Origin: Acinetobacter tibetensis
Lineage (GTDB): Bacteria > Pseudomonadota > Gammaproteobacteria > Pseudomonadales > Moraxellaceae
DNA: 64,000 nt
Reading direction: 5' to 3'
Assembly: GCF_023824315.1 (NCBI RefSeq)
Contig: NZ_CP098732.1
Location: forward strand, 2,666,001 to 2,730,000
Part shown: one piece after another, positions 55,667-64,000 of the stretch
How positions within the stretch are numbered: position 1 is the stretch's first letter
How the letters are laid out: every line of letters starts with the position of its first letter
Translations under genes and position numbers: made by a program
The notes under the pieces: generated by a model
The model's input: the letters and a program-made list of their open reading frames with translations, nothing else
The model's database searches: none
Told to the model about the DNA's origin: nothing

Positions 55667-56113
55667 ATGCAACTCAACCATTATCTGAATTTCCAAGGTG
55701 AAGCCGAAGCTGCTTTTAATTTTTATAAATCTGTGTTCGGTGGTGAGTTTGCCATGCTAAAACGTTATGGTGATATGCCCTCTGATGAAAAATCTCAGCT
55801 CAGCGATGCCGAAAAAAATTATATTCTACATGTTTCCTTACCAATTAATGAATTTACAATTCTGATGGCCTCCGATACCACTGAACAGTTTTGTGCAGCA
55901 AATAGCCCTTTTATCAAAGGCACCAATCACTACATTTCCATTAATTTAGAAAAGCATGAACAAGCAGAAGCACAACGTCTGTATGAAGCGCTGTCACAAA
56001 ATGGGCAAATTGAAATGCCCTTGGAAAAGACCTTTTGGGGTGCACTCTATGCGGCATTTACCGATCAGTTTGGCGTGAAATGGATGGTGAATTGCCAACT
56101 TGAAGAGATGTAA
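55667..56113 (+). CDS. VOC family protein (PhnB-like)
   Basis: 148 aa. 'LNFQGEAEAAFNFYKSVFGGEFAMLKRYGDMP' and 'GTNHYISINLEKHEQAEAQRLYEALSQNGQIEMPLEKTFWGALYAAFTDQFGVKWMVNC' in outline follow PhnB (E. coli YjdN) with the glyoxalase/VOC fold. The 'FWGa.yg.f.D.fGv.W' ending is characteristic. Function is unknown for PhnB itself. Confidence 0.88.
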   Translation: MQLNHYLNFQGEAEAAFNFYKSVFGGEFAMLKRYGDMPSDEKSQLSDAEKNYILHVSLPINEFTILMASDTTEQFCAANSPFIKGTNHYISINLEKHEQAEAQRLYEALSQNGQIEMPLEKTFWGALYAAFTDQFGVKWMVNCQLEEM

Positions 56114-56158
56114 TGTTTCACCAAAGAACAAATGATTTTTTTGTAAAGATGGCTGTTA

Positions 56159-56190
56159 TAAAAAAAGCCAGATTTTATCTGGCTTTTTTT
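56159..56190. terminator. Bidirectional terminator between VOC gene and cysI operon
   Basis: Stem AGCCAGAT with ATCTGGCT (loop TTT) between A-run and T-run; separates convergent genes. Confidence 0.88.
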
Positions 56191-56201
56191 AACTGAAGGA
56201 C

Positions 56202-56687
56202 TTAAGCCCCAGTTTGATAACTTGCTTGAGCAACCGCAGTGGATGCTTGATACGGATGTCTAAAATCATTTAAACCTGCCGCAGCTTCCTGAATATCTTT
56301 ACCTTCTTTAATCACAAAAGTATCGAAACCAGAACGCTTCATATAGTTTAAGACATCCTTAAACACATCACCTGTCGCACGTAATTCGCCTTGGAAACCT
56401 TGGCGACGCAACAATGCAGCAAATGAATAACCACGACCATCGTTGAAACCCGCAAAATCAATAAAGATCGCATCTAATTGATTTAAAGGAAATTCATTAA
56501 TTTCAGGAGAAGCATCCACAGTAATCAATAATGCTTTTTTACCTGTAATATTGGTAAGTTGATCCAACTGATCAACAGTCAATACCACATCACCTTGCGG
56601 TAATACAGCATCTTCGCCAATGAATTGGTAACTATTGTCTGCCACTGTGCCATCTTTAGAGAGCACTTGAAGTGCGGTATTAAGCAT
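56202..56687 (-). CDS. DUF934 protein linked to sulfite reductase
   Basis: 161 aa from the ATG at 56687 with AAGGAG ahead. The C-terminal half 'DAIFIDFAGFNDGRGYSFAALLRRQGFQGELRATGDVFKDVLNYMKRSGFDTFVIKEG' in outline is the DUF934 signature ('F..F.DGRgfS.A..LR'). These genes nearly always lie directly after cysI in proteobacteria lacking cysJ, so a role in sulfite reductase electron supply or assembly is likely but unproven. It overlaps cysI by 8 bp. Confidence 0.88.
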   Translation of the reverse strand: MLNTALQVLSKDGTVADNSYQFIGEDAVLPQGDVVLTVDQLDQLTNITGKKALLITVDASPEINEFPLNQLDAIFIDFAGFNDGRGYSFAALLRRQGFQGELRATGDVFKDVLNYMKRSGFDTFVIKEGKDIQEAAAGLNDFRHPYQASTAVAQASYQTGA

Positions 56688-58323
56688 AAGCACGCTCCTT
56701 GAATGGTTGAATGCCAACACGGCGATAAGTTTCAATAAACTCTTCACCTTCTTGACGTAAATCAAGATAAGTATTCAGAATTTCTTCAATAATGTCAGGT
56801 ACAACTTCTGCTGCAAATGATGGCCCTAAGATGTCACCAATCGAAGCATCATGGTCTGCATTACCGCCTAAAGTAATTTGGTAGAATTCAGCACCTTTTT
56901 TATCGACACCTAAAATACCAATATTACCCACGTGGTGATGACCACAAGCATTCATACAACCTGAAATGTTCAAGTCGATATGACCCAAATTGTAAACCGT
57001 ATCTAGGTCATCAAAACGACGTGAAATCGCTTCAGAAATTGGAATCGATTTCGCATTTGCCAATGAACAGAAGTCACCACCTGGGCAGCAAATAATATCG
57101 GTAATAAAACCAATATGCGCACGCGCCAAGTCATGTTGTTCAAGCGTTTGCCACAACTCAAACAAGTCTTTTTGAGGTACATCGACCAACGAAATGTTTT
57201 GTTCATGCGTGGTACGTAATTCACCAAAGGTGTATTTGTCTGCAAGGTCTGCAATCAAATTCATTTCTTCAGTCGTCACGTCACCTGGTGCAATACCTGC
57301 GCGTTTTAGCGAAATGGTCACTACACGGTAACCTGTCACTTTATGTGTATTGGTATTAATGTTGAACCATTGTTTAAACTTCGGATATTCAGCAAATAAT
57401 GCTGTGAAGTCTTCATCTGCCAATTGCTGATATGCAAATGGAGTAAATTCTTCATCAAGTTTCGCTAAAGTTTCAGCATCTACTTTTAGCGTTTGCACAG
57501 TGTGAGCAAATTCTGCTTCCACTTTTTCTGCAAACACTTGAGGCGTTAATGCTTTGACTAAAATTTTGATACGGGCTTTGTATTTGTTGTCACGGCGGCC
57601 GTGTAAATTATACACACGAAGTACCGCTTCAAGATAAGCAATCAAATCTTCACGTGGCAACCATTCTTTGATGATTGAACCAATGATTGGTGTACGACCT
57701 AGACCGCCACCCACTTTGATTTTATAACCGATCTCACCCGCTGCATTTTTCACGATATACACACCAATATCATGGAATGACGTTGCAGCACGATCTACTT
57801 CTTCTAAAGCAGACACCGCAATTTTGAACTTACGTGGTAAGAAGGCAAATTCTGGGTGGAAGGTTGACCATTGACGAATCAATTCACACGTTGGACGTGG
57901 ATCAGCAACCTCACCCGCAACTACACCTGCATATTGGTCAGTTGTGGTGTTACGAATACAGTTACCTGAAGTTTGAATCGCATGCATCTGCACAGTTGCC
58001 AATTCGGCAAGCATGTCAGGCACATTTTCAAGTGCAGGCCAGTTAAACTGAATGTTTTGACGTGTTGACACGTGTGCATAACCACGGTCATATTCTTTCG
58101 CCAATTCCGCAACCTTGCGTAACTGCGTAGAGCTCATCAAACCATAAGGAACAGCAATACGTAACATCGGCGCATAGCGTTGGACGTATAAACCGTTTTG
58201 GAGACGTAGCGGACGGTATTCATCTTCAGTGAGTTTACCCGCTAAATAACGTTCCGTTTGGTCACGGAACTGTGCAACACGTTCATTGATCAGTTGCTGA
58301 TCAAAATCAGTATATAAATACAT
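56680..58323 (-). CDS. cysI: Sulfite reductase hemoprotein CysI (nitrite/sulfite reductase family)
   Basis: 547 aa. Two ferredoxin-like halves: 'VPYGLMSSTQLRKVAELA' and 'ISLKRAGIAPGDVTTEEM'. The coupled siroheme/[4Fe-4S] site is 'CPGGDFC' (C-x5-C, ~413) and 'CMNAC' (C-x3-C, ~451) in 'NISGCMNACGHHHVGNIG'. It reduces sulfite to sulfide with six electrons. No CysJ flavoprotein is encoded here; ferredoxin or another carrier presumably donates. A TATAAT lies just upstream (58344-58349) with a poor -35, as in activator-dependent cys promoters. Confidence 0.93.
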   Translation of the reverse strand: MYLYTDFDQQLINERVAQFRDQTERYLAGKLTEDEYRPLRLQNGLYVQRYAPMLRIAVPYGLMSSTQLRKVAELAKEYDRGYAHVSTRQNIQFNWPALENVPDMLAELATVQMHAIQTSGNCIRNTTTDQYAGVVAGEVADPRPTCELIRQWSTFHPEFAFLPRKFKIAVSALEEVDRAATSFHDIGVYIVKNAAGEIGYKIKVGGGLGRTPIIGSIIKEWLPREDLIAYLEAVLRVYNLHGRRDNKYKARIKILVKALTPQVFAEKVEAEFAHTVQTLKVDAETLAKLDEEFTPFAYQQLADEDFTALFAEYPKFKQWFNINTNTHKVTGYRVVTISLKRAGIAPGDVTTEEMNLIADLADKYTFGELRTTHEQNISLVDVPQKDLFELWQTLEQHDLARAHIGFITDIICCPGGDFCSLANAKSIPISEAISRRFDDLDTVYNLGHIDLNISGCMNACGHHHVGNIGILGVDKKGAEFYQITLGGNADHDASIGDILGPSFAAEVVPDIIEEILNTYLDLRQEGEEFIETYRRVGIQPFKERAYA

Positions 58324-58428
58324 GGCGTACAGCTAGTAGTTTCATTATAACGGCTCACAGCATAACGATATTTAGACTATCAACAAAACGCGTTTTTTAC
58401 ATATTTCATAGCGGTTTTATTGATAAGC

Positions 58429-59322
58429 TTAAATTCCTGAATACCAAACAACTTTCCCTAGAATATTGTTTGCAGGCACAAAACCCCAATAACGACTATC
58501 GGCACTCTGATCACGATTATCTCCCAGAACAAAAACCATCCCTTCTGGTACGACACATTCATGACGAGTATTATAGATTGGACAATTTTCCATAAAAGGG
58601 TACTCTTCGATTGTATTGCTCGGTATAATTTGCATGAGATGAGACTGTGAACCAAATGCTTCTTCATAAACCTGCGTATCAACACCGTCTAATTCTTCTG
58701 TACGAATCATTTTTAAGACTAATGGCTTCCCATTAAGGATGATTTGACCTCGTTCAAAAGCAATCCTGTCTTTAGGTAAAGCAATCACCCTTTTGATATA
58801 GTGAATTTCAGGATTAACTGGATATTTGAAGACAATAATATCGCCAGCTTTAAAGTTGCGTAATTGGACATTACGATGAGCAAGCTGATCCACCAGTCCC
58901 AAACCTGTACGGCGCATAATGACATAATCTCCGGAATGGATAGTAGGTCGCATGCTGTCTGCTGGTACGGAATAAAAATCAAAAAATAGAATTCGTAAAG
59001 CAGCCCATAATATTGCAAAAATTGCGATACCTTGAAGCAAGTGATGATATCTTTTCCATCGTAAACTCGGGGATGAAAAGCCCAAATTGATAGTATAGAT
59101 CACACCTAAAACATAGGTTAAAAGAAATGTGACATCGGTATAAGGTAATGCTTTCCAAGTTGTAAGTAGGGTCAATAAAAAATAAATTAAAGCTTTTTTG
59201 CCATATCCTAAATAAAGCAAACCAAAAACAGGACTTAATAATGTCAATAAAATAAGTAACCATGTATTTGGTTTATTTGATATTTCCTGTTTAGATAGTT
59301 CTGTTTTTTCTATGTTCTGCAT
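58429..59322 (-). CDS. Signal peptidase I (S26 family), multi-pass variant
   Basis: 297 aa from the ATG at 59322 ('MQNIEKTELSKQ'). The catalytic pair is Ser123 in 'VPADSMRPTI' and Lys177 in 'YIKRVIALPKD'; box E is 'GDNRDQSADSRYWGFV'. Ahead of this are four hydrophobic segments (~21-38, ~44-56, ~65-80, ~96-118) with 'LSPVFGLLYLGYGKKALIYFLL', more than the two of standard LepB. The insert with a Cys pair ('ENCPIYNTRHECV') resembles LepB. It may be a second, specialised peptidase beside a housekeeping lepB elsewhere. Confidence 0.82.
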   Translation of the reverse strand: MQNIEKTELSKQEISNKPNTWLLILLTLLSPVFGLLYLGYGKKALIYFLLTLLTTWKALPYTDVTFLLTYVLGVIYTINLGFSSPSLRWKRYHHLLQGIAIFAILWAALRILFFDFYSVPADSMRPTIHSGDYVIMRRTGLGLVDQLAHRNVQLRNFKAGDIIVFKYPVNPEIHYIKRVIALPKDRIAFERGQIILNGKPLVLKMIRTEELDGVDTQVYEEAFGSQSHLMQIIPSNTIEEYPFMENCPIYNTRHECVVPEGMVFVLGDNRDQSADSRYWGFVPANNILGKVVWYSGI

Positions 59323-59382
59323 ATTTTTCTGTAATTTAAATAAAGTCTTAATATACCCAAATAGAATTAAATCCCCAATAAA

Positions 59383-59410
59383 AATGCCCACCAAAGTGAG
59401 CATTTTTATG
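59383..59410 (-). terminator. Terminator of gcd
   Basis: On the minus strand AATGCTCAC pairs with GTGGGCATT (one U-G pair, loop TTTG-like), T-run after; 8 bp beyond the gcd stop. Confidence 0.78.
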
Positions 59411-59417
59411 ACAATTT

Positions 59418-61817
59418 TTATTTACTATCTGGCAAAGCATAGGCGACCAAATAATCCCCCATCTTGGTGCCAAAAGAACCATGCCCGCCGGCCATAATGA
59501 CCACATATTGCTTACCATTGCTTTCATAGGTCATTGGTGTTGCCTGACCACCTGCGGGTAAACGCCCTTCCCACAACTGCTCGCCATTGGTGACATTAAA
59601 TGCACGAAGATAATTATCCTGCGTGCCAGCGACAAACATCACATTACCAGCGGTTGAAATTGGACCACCCAAACCAGGTACTCCAATTTTTAAAGGTGGC
59701 AGTTGGAACAATTTTGGCAAACTGTCACGGATAGTCCCAATCCGCTTTTTCCAGACCACTTGATGGGTTTTTAAATCTACACCCGCCACATAGCCCCAAG
59801 CTGGTTGCTTACACGGTAAACCGAGCGGAGACAAGAACGCACTGATTTCCACACCATAAGGCACACCATACATTGGCTGTACCCCTTGTTCAGTCCCTGC
59901 ACCTTTGGCCGTTTCTTGACGGTTCGGATCTGCGGGAATTAAACGGCTGACAAAAGGCAATCCGATTGGATTCATGACAGCAACTTGACGATCTGCATTC
60001 ACTGACATGCCTCCCCATTCAAATACGCCTAAATTCCCAGGAAAGACCAACGTGCCATTTTCTGAAGGTGGGGTATAAATACCGTCATAATTCAAACGAT
60101 GGAAATAGACCCGACAAATTAACTGATCAAACATGGTCGCGCCCCACATGTCTTTATCTTTTAACTTGTCTTGTGGTGCCAGATTTAAATCAGAAAAGGG
60201 TTGGGTTGCCGAATAGTATTCGCCTTGGGTTTGTGGCCCGCGTTTTACTGTTTGAGGGACTGCGCGCTCGTTAATAGGCACGATCGCTTTGCCTGTACGT
60301 CGGTCTACTACAAAGACATTCCCTGTTTTGGTTAACACATAAATCGCTGGGACGGTTTTTCCAGTAGTATCTTGAATATCTGCCAAAGAAGGTTGCGCTG
60401 GTACATCCATATCCCACAAATCATGATGGGTCGTTTGAAAATGCCAAACCAGCTTGCCTGTACTGGCATTGATTGCCAACATCGAATTGGCATAACGCTC
60501 TTTTAACTCAGTACGATCTCCGCCCCAAATATCGGGGGTTCCTACCCCTGTTGGTACATACACGATATCCAGTTTGGAGTCATAAGCCAAAGGTGCCCAC
60601 GCATTTGGAGAGTTATGTACAAAGGTCGTATTTTCGTTTGGCATGGCATTAGGATTTTGTGCCCCTGTATCAAAGACCCAAAGCAACTCACCTGTATTCA
60701 CATCATAGCCACGAATGACCCCAGAAGGCTCTTTGGAAGAATAGTTATCCGTGACTGAACCCGCAATAACCACTGTTGTACCCGAAATAATCCCAGGTGA
60801 TGTCGGGTTATAGCCCCCAGGATAGGCATAAGGCATAAATTTTTGTAAATTCACTTCACCTTGCTCACCAAAATCTGAGCAGACTTTGCCTGTATCAGCA
60901 TTCACTGCGACTAAACGCCCATCATTCACAGGAACAATTACCTTACGTGGACACTCGGCAGAAACTGATTTTCGATTTTGCAAACTGGTCGCAAACTCGG
61001 CTGTATTATTGGCATCGTAATACATTACCCCACGACAGGTGAGATGCTGAAAAGTATGGTCGGCTTTCAATTTTGGATCAAAACGCCATTTTTCCTTGCC
61101 CGTTGCTGGATCCAAGGCAATTAACCATTGGTGAGTGGTACACATATATAAGTTATTGCCCACTTTAATCGGGGTCACCTGATTGGTGGTTTCTCCCGAA
61201 TCTTTATCTGTTTTGACATCACCTGTGCGGAATGTCCAAGCCACTTTCAGATTTTTAACATTTTGATCATTAATCTGTGTCAAAGGTGAATAACGCACCC
61301 CGCCCTGAGTACGTCCATAAGCGGGCCAGTCTTGTTCTGCCACCCCCTCAATGGCTTGAGCCGATGCAGGTTGTGGTTGTTGAATGACGCCATTAATTTC
61401 TTGGGGATCGTTGAAAATCGCGTAGACCATAACTGCAATAGCAATCAACAACGTGCCCGAAAGGGCGATTTTGCTGCCTTGGACTTGACTCATATTGCGC
61501 GTGACTGCAGGAATGAGTAACCATAAACCCAATACCCCCAAAATATCCAAACGAGGTGCGAGAGCCCAAAAATCAGTTCCAACCTCCCATAAACTCCAGA
61601 GTATGGTTGCTAGCATTAAGAAACTGTACACCCATAAAAAGGAACCTTGCCCCCTTTTAAGTAAAAAGGCTGATGCCAAAATTAGCAGACCAGCAATCAC
61701 ATAATAGATTGAACCACCGAGTAGAATGAGCCATACCCCCCCAATCAACAGATAGGCAGCAATTAAAAGCATCACAATAACGGTAAAGGTTCGCATCGTA
61801 TTTGATGGGTTACTCAT
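59418..61817 (-). CDS. gcd: Membrane-bound PQQ-dependent glucose dehydrogenase
   Basis: 799 aa from the ATG at 61817. The N-terminal five-helix anchor (~9-140) contains 'SLWEVGTDFWALAPRLDI'. The periplasmic eight-bladed quinoprotein propeller follows, with W-motifs ('DWPAYGRTQGGVRYSPLTQI', 'NSPNAWAPLAYDSKLDIVYVPTGVGTPD') and the heme-free mGDH features 'HHDLWDMDVPAQPSL'. It matches Acinetobacter mGDH closely. It oxidises D-glucose to gluconolactone and passes electrons to ubiquinone. PQQ synthesis genes are not in this window. An OprB gene lies 131 bp upstream. Confidence 0.96.
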   Translation of the reverse strand: MSNPSNTMRTFTVIVMLLIAAYLLIGGVWLILLGGSIYYVIAGLLILASAFLLKRGQGSFLWVYSFLMLATILWSLWEVGTDFWALAPRLDILGVLGLWLLIPAVTRNMSQVQGSKIALSGTLLIAIAVMVYAIFNDPQEINGVIQQPQPASAQAIEGVAEQDWPAYGRTQGGVRYSPLTQINDQNVKNLKVAWTFRTGDVKTDKDSGETTNQVTPIKVGNNLYMCTTHQWLIALDPATGKEKWRFDPKLKADHTFQHLTCRGVMYYDANNTAEFATSLQNRKSVSAECPRKVIVPVNDGRLVAVNADTGKVCSDFGEQGEVNLQKFMPYAYPGGYNPTSPGIISGTTVVIAGSVTDNYSSKEPSGVIRGYDVNTGELLWVFDTGAQNPNAMPNENTTFVHNSPNAWAPLAYDSKLDIVYVPTGVGTPDIWGGDRTELKERYANSMLAINASTGKLVWHFQTTHHDLWDMDVPAQPSLADIQDTTGKTVPAIYVLTKTGNVFVVDRRTGKAIVPINERAVPQTVKRGPQTQGEYYSATQPFSDLNLAPQDKLKDKDMWGATMFDQLICRVYFHRLNYDGIYTPPSENGTLVFPGNLGVFEWGGMSVNADRQVAVMNPIGLPFVSRLIPADPNRQETAKGAGTEQGVQPMYGVPYGVEISAFLSPLGLPCKQPAWGYVAGVDLKTHQVVWKKRIGTIRDSLPKLFQLPPLKIGVPGLGGPISTAGNVMFVAGTQDNYLRAFNVTNGEQLWEGRLPAGGQATPMTYESNGKQYVVIMAGGHGSFGTKMGDYLVAYALPDSK

Positions 61818-61948
61818 TCCATTCACCTCATTCACTTTATTATTTATCGCTAGCCCAGTAAAAACAGCTAGATTATTTTGTCGTTTGTTTCGCTATTCTT
61901 ATTCGCATTTAAATCATTGATCTAGGAAAGATGGTTTCTCTAACATCG

Positions 61949-63190
61949 TTAAAATGCGGTTTGAAACTTAATCCCACCGACCCAAACATTTTCTCCATTT
62001 TTATCCGCACCCACATGTCGGATATATTGAAGATTTGGACGGATCGTTAACCAATTGGTGGCATGTACCCCGTAATACAGTTCGGTATTGTATTCTTCAT
62101 CTTGCCCCGTATTTAAGTCATCATTTAGATGGATTCGGGCAAATCCCAAGGCAATTTCATCTTGCGGGCGCATATCCAACACACCTGTATAGATCAAACC
62201 AATATTTTGCATAGTGTCGACATTGTTGGTTTTATCATCATGCACAGTCAGGTTTATAAATCCTGTAAGTCCGCGCTGCGGATCTTGAGCGTGTTGCAAC
62301 AATTGTTGTTTTGCCACAATCCACATGCCTTGCTTATGTGATGTTGCACTGGGATTTTGAATTTCAATGGCATCCGCGCTGCTGTAGTAATAGCCCAGTC
62401 GATATTCACCTGTTTTGCCTTGCATACCAATTTTCGGCTGCCAGACCATCTCTATAGGTACAATGACGCCATCGGCACCCGAAGTACTTAAATTAAAGCC
62501 CTGACTACGCTTTAAGTTCTCAGGGTTATATTCATATACCCCAATTTGGCTAAAGACTTCAGGGGAAAATTGATATTTCAGTCTGGCTGCCCATTGACTG
62601 ACGGGCCAATTAAACCATTGATCCCCCACCCAATTGCCAACTTGAGAGCCACATAAAGCCAAGTTCTGAAAATCACAATCAAAACTATTAAAATCTTCCC
62701 CTTCACCAAAACGTCCGACTTTAAGATCTAACTGTTGATTGAGAAATTTTTTCTTAATCCAAAAATTGGTCAAACGCCACGTTTGCCCACGTCCCCATAC
62801 TTCTTGGGTTGAACTTAAATGCCCATTTAAGGCATCCGACGTTTGTGATAAAGAATGTCCATTCCGTTCAGTAATAATAATTTGTGCTTCAGTGTCTTGC
62901 CATCCCAGTATTTTGTCTAAGTCGAAATGACTCCCCAACACGAACTGATCGGCATATTCAGTACCGTGACTCGAATGCTTTTTCGCGTCCAGTAAAGTTG
63001 CCATTTCTCCTGTATAGCCCAAATTAAAGCGATAACCCTTGGTTTCTAATTCAGTTCGAGTGCCATTCCAATCTCCAAACATCCAAGGACTATCGACAGC
63101 AAAAGCCGACTGGGCATACGTCCATGAATTTACACTCAAACCCATTAAACACAACGTGAGCAATCCCCTTGAGATTCGGAGCTTTTGCAT
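61949..63190 (-). CDS. oprB: Carbohydrate-selective porin OprB
   Basis: 413 aa with signal peptide (cut near 'SWTYAQSAFA'). 'SPWMFGDWNGTRTELETKGYRFNLGYTGEMATL' is the OprB start, 'KVGRFGEGEDFNSFDCDFQNLALCGSQVGNW' the central block, ending 'GGIKFQTAF' with terminal Phe. OprB passes glucose and related sugars across the outer membrane. Placed directly before gcd it feeds that periplasmic oxidation; the pair likely forms an operon. Confidence 0.92.
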   Translation of the reverse strand: MQKLRISRGLLTLCLMGLSVNSWTYAQSAFAVDSPWMFGDWNGTRTELETKGYRFNLGYTGEMATLLDAKKHSSHGTEYADQFVLGSHFDLDKILGWQDTEAQIIITERNGHSLSQTSDALNGHLSSTQEVWGRGQTWRLTNFWIKKKFLNQQLDLKVGRFGEGEDFNSFDCDFQNLALCGSQVGNWVGDQWFNWPVSQWAARLKYQFSPEVFSQIGVYEYNPENLKRSQGFNLSTSGADGVIVPIEMVWQPKIGMQGKTGEYRLGYYYSSADAIEIQNPSATSHKQGMWIVAKQQLLQHAQDPQRGLTGFINLTVHDDKTNNVDTMQNIGLIYTGVLDMRPQDEIALGFARIHLNDDLNTGQDEEYNTELYYGVHATNWLTIRPNLQYIRHVGADKNGENVWVGGIKFQTAF

Positions 63191-63315
63191 ACCTGCAACC
63201 TTTTATAATTTTTTTATTCCTATCAGGTTACGCCTGTTTTTTATGGTTAAAATATAATCTTTTTGTCGTTTTTTGTTAAGCTACTGATATAGAGTAAAAT
63301 TTACAAAAGTACAGG

Positions 63316-64000
63316 CTACCAAGTGCCTGTACCTAATACTTGCCCCATAAAGTCATAGCGCATTGCTGAACGAGAAAATTTGATTGGGCATGCCAACTGC
63401 GCTTGGGTTTCGGTGGAATGTTCATGCAGTGGAACGTGGACTACCCAATGCCGTTGTTGCGCCAAATCTGAATGCAAAGCTTCATCTAACTTTAAAACAG
63501 GTTCTACACAGACATCTTGGGTCGAAAACAGTTGCTGCCACTCTAACAAGGAACGGGTTTTAATTTTTTCCTGTAGAGCATGTTTGACCTTAAGGCAATC
63601 TTCCGACTGTAGTGAAGCACCTTTCTCTAATAAAACTGGCAATTCTAACAACCGAGCCAAACCCGACATAAATTGTGGCTCTAAACTGCCAATTGAAAGA
63701 TAACGCCCATCTTGTGTTTCATAGTAATCATAGAAGCTAGCACCATTTAAAATGCCTGATTCTGGCTGCGGGGTGATATTTCCTGCCAATGCGGCGGCGG
63801 CGGCCATACTGTTTAACGCCACAACACAATCGGTCATGGAAATATCAATATACTGCCCTTTTCCACTTTGAGTACGCTCAATCACAGCCGTTAAAATGCC
63901 AATCACCGCATGTAAAGAACCACCTGCAATGTCCGCGACTTGAATACCTAAAGGTGGTGGTCCACTCTGGGTACGACCACTATGCCCCGCAATCCCCGAT
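63316..64000 (-). CDS. CaiB/BaiF family CoA-transferase (AMACR-like), C-terminal part (5' end outside window)
   Basis: The minus-strand frame stays open to the window's right edge (last full codon at 63997-63999), giving about 228 residues. The upstream part reads 'SGIAGHSGRTQSGPPPLGIQVADIAGGS', the class III CoA-transferase lead-in to the active-site region. Then come 'GKGQYIDISMTDCVVALNSMAAA' and 'YDYYETQDGRYLSIGSLEPQF'. The family includes alpha-methylacyl-CoA racemases and formyl-CoA transferases; the 'YY.t.DGryl.iGalEpqF' block favours the racemase group. The ATG at 63906 is internal. Confidence 0.85.
   Translation of the reverse strand, partial: SGIAGHSGRTQSGPPPLGIQVADIAGGSLHAVIGILTAVIERTQSGKGQYIDISMTDCVVALNSMAAAAALAGNITPQPESGILNGASFYDYYETQDGRYLSIGSLEPQFMSGLARLLELPVLLEKGASLQSEDCLKVKHALQEKIKTRSLLEWQQLFSTQDVCVEPVLKLDEALHSDLAQQRHWVVHVPLHEHSTETQAQLACPIKFSRSAMRYDFMGQVLGTGTW

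Overview
The window is a piece of an Acinetobacter chromosome. The marker genes are the bifunctional wax ester synthase/diacylglycerol acyltransferase AtfA, the membrane-bound PQQ glucose dehydrogenase, an OmpA of the Acinetobacter type, ThrH, and the mreBCD-maf-rng and gatCAB groups. Base composition is AT-rich throughout. I cannot name the species from sequence alone. No rRNA, tRNA, CRISPR array, transposase, integrase or phage structural gene was seen.

Layout. 1-7.6 kb: the end of dusC, then a minus-strand run of small housekeeping and uncharacterised genes (NTF2-like, yegP, CHMI-like, yjdM/phnA, methyltransferase, DUF488, SRPBCC, rraB, an RluA-type pseudouridine synthase, DUF1003, DUF6868, DUF4256). 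7.6-8.1 kb is a gene-free gap holding an unidentified fold-rich segment. 8.1-18.1 kb: DMT transporter, AraC regulator, Mpo1-like protein, ygfZ, two tandem FadL-type porins, thrH, cysH, atfA and a 57-aa PA1571-like protein. 18.2-26.2 kb: the cell-shape cluster mreB-mreC-mreD-maf-rng (minus), divergent from gatC-gatA-gatB (plus). 26.0-28.5 kb: a small accessory insertion behind gatB. The last 25 codons of gatB and its terminator occur twice, flanking a gene for a stand-alone LEM-3-associated domain, and beyond the second copy lies an OLD-like ATPase/TOPRIM gene. 28.5-42.7 kb: an exported protein, a LysR regulator divergent from a split chromate transporter, DJ-1/PfpI, a lipoprotein, DUF1176, sbmA, a Sel1-repeat protein, an AEC transporter, an old-yellow-enzyme, mutM-ppi, a GGCT-like protein and mscL. 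42.9-52.2 kb: typA, an NCS2 permease, rsmC, a LysP-like permease, yggS, pilT and pilU. 52.3-58.3 kb: ompA, an orphan FimT-like pseudopilin, a thiolase, a VOC protein, and cysI with its DUF934 partner. 58.4-64 kb: an unusual signal peptidase I, gcd, oprB, and the C-terminal part of a CoA-transferase running off the right edge.

Genes that work together: cysH and cysI-DUF934 carry out the last two steps of assimilatory sulfate reduction. OprB and Gcd would admit and oxidise glucose in the periplasm. MreBCD, Maf and RNase G form the usual cell-shape cluster. GatCAB makes Gln-tRNA/Asn-tRNA by transamidation. PilT and PilU power pilus retraction. The most unusual region is the gatB 3'-end duplication and the OLD-like nuclease next to it. 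The second is the unidentified structured segment at about 7777-7989.
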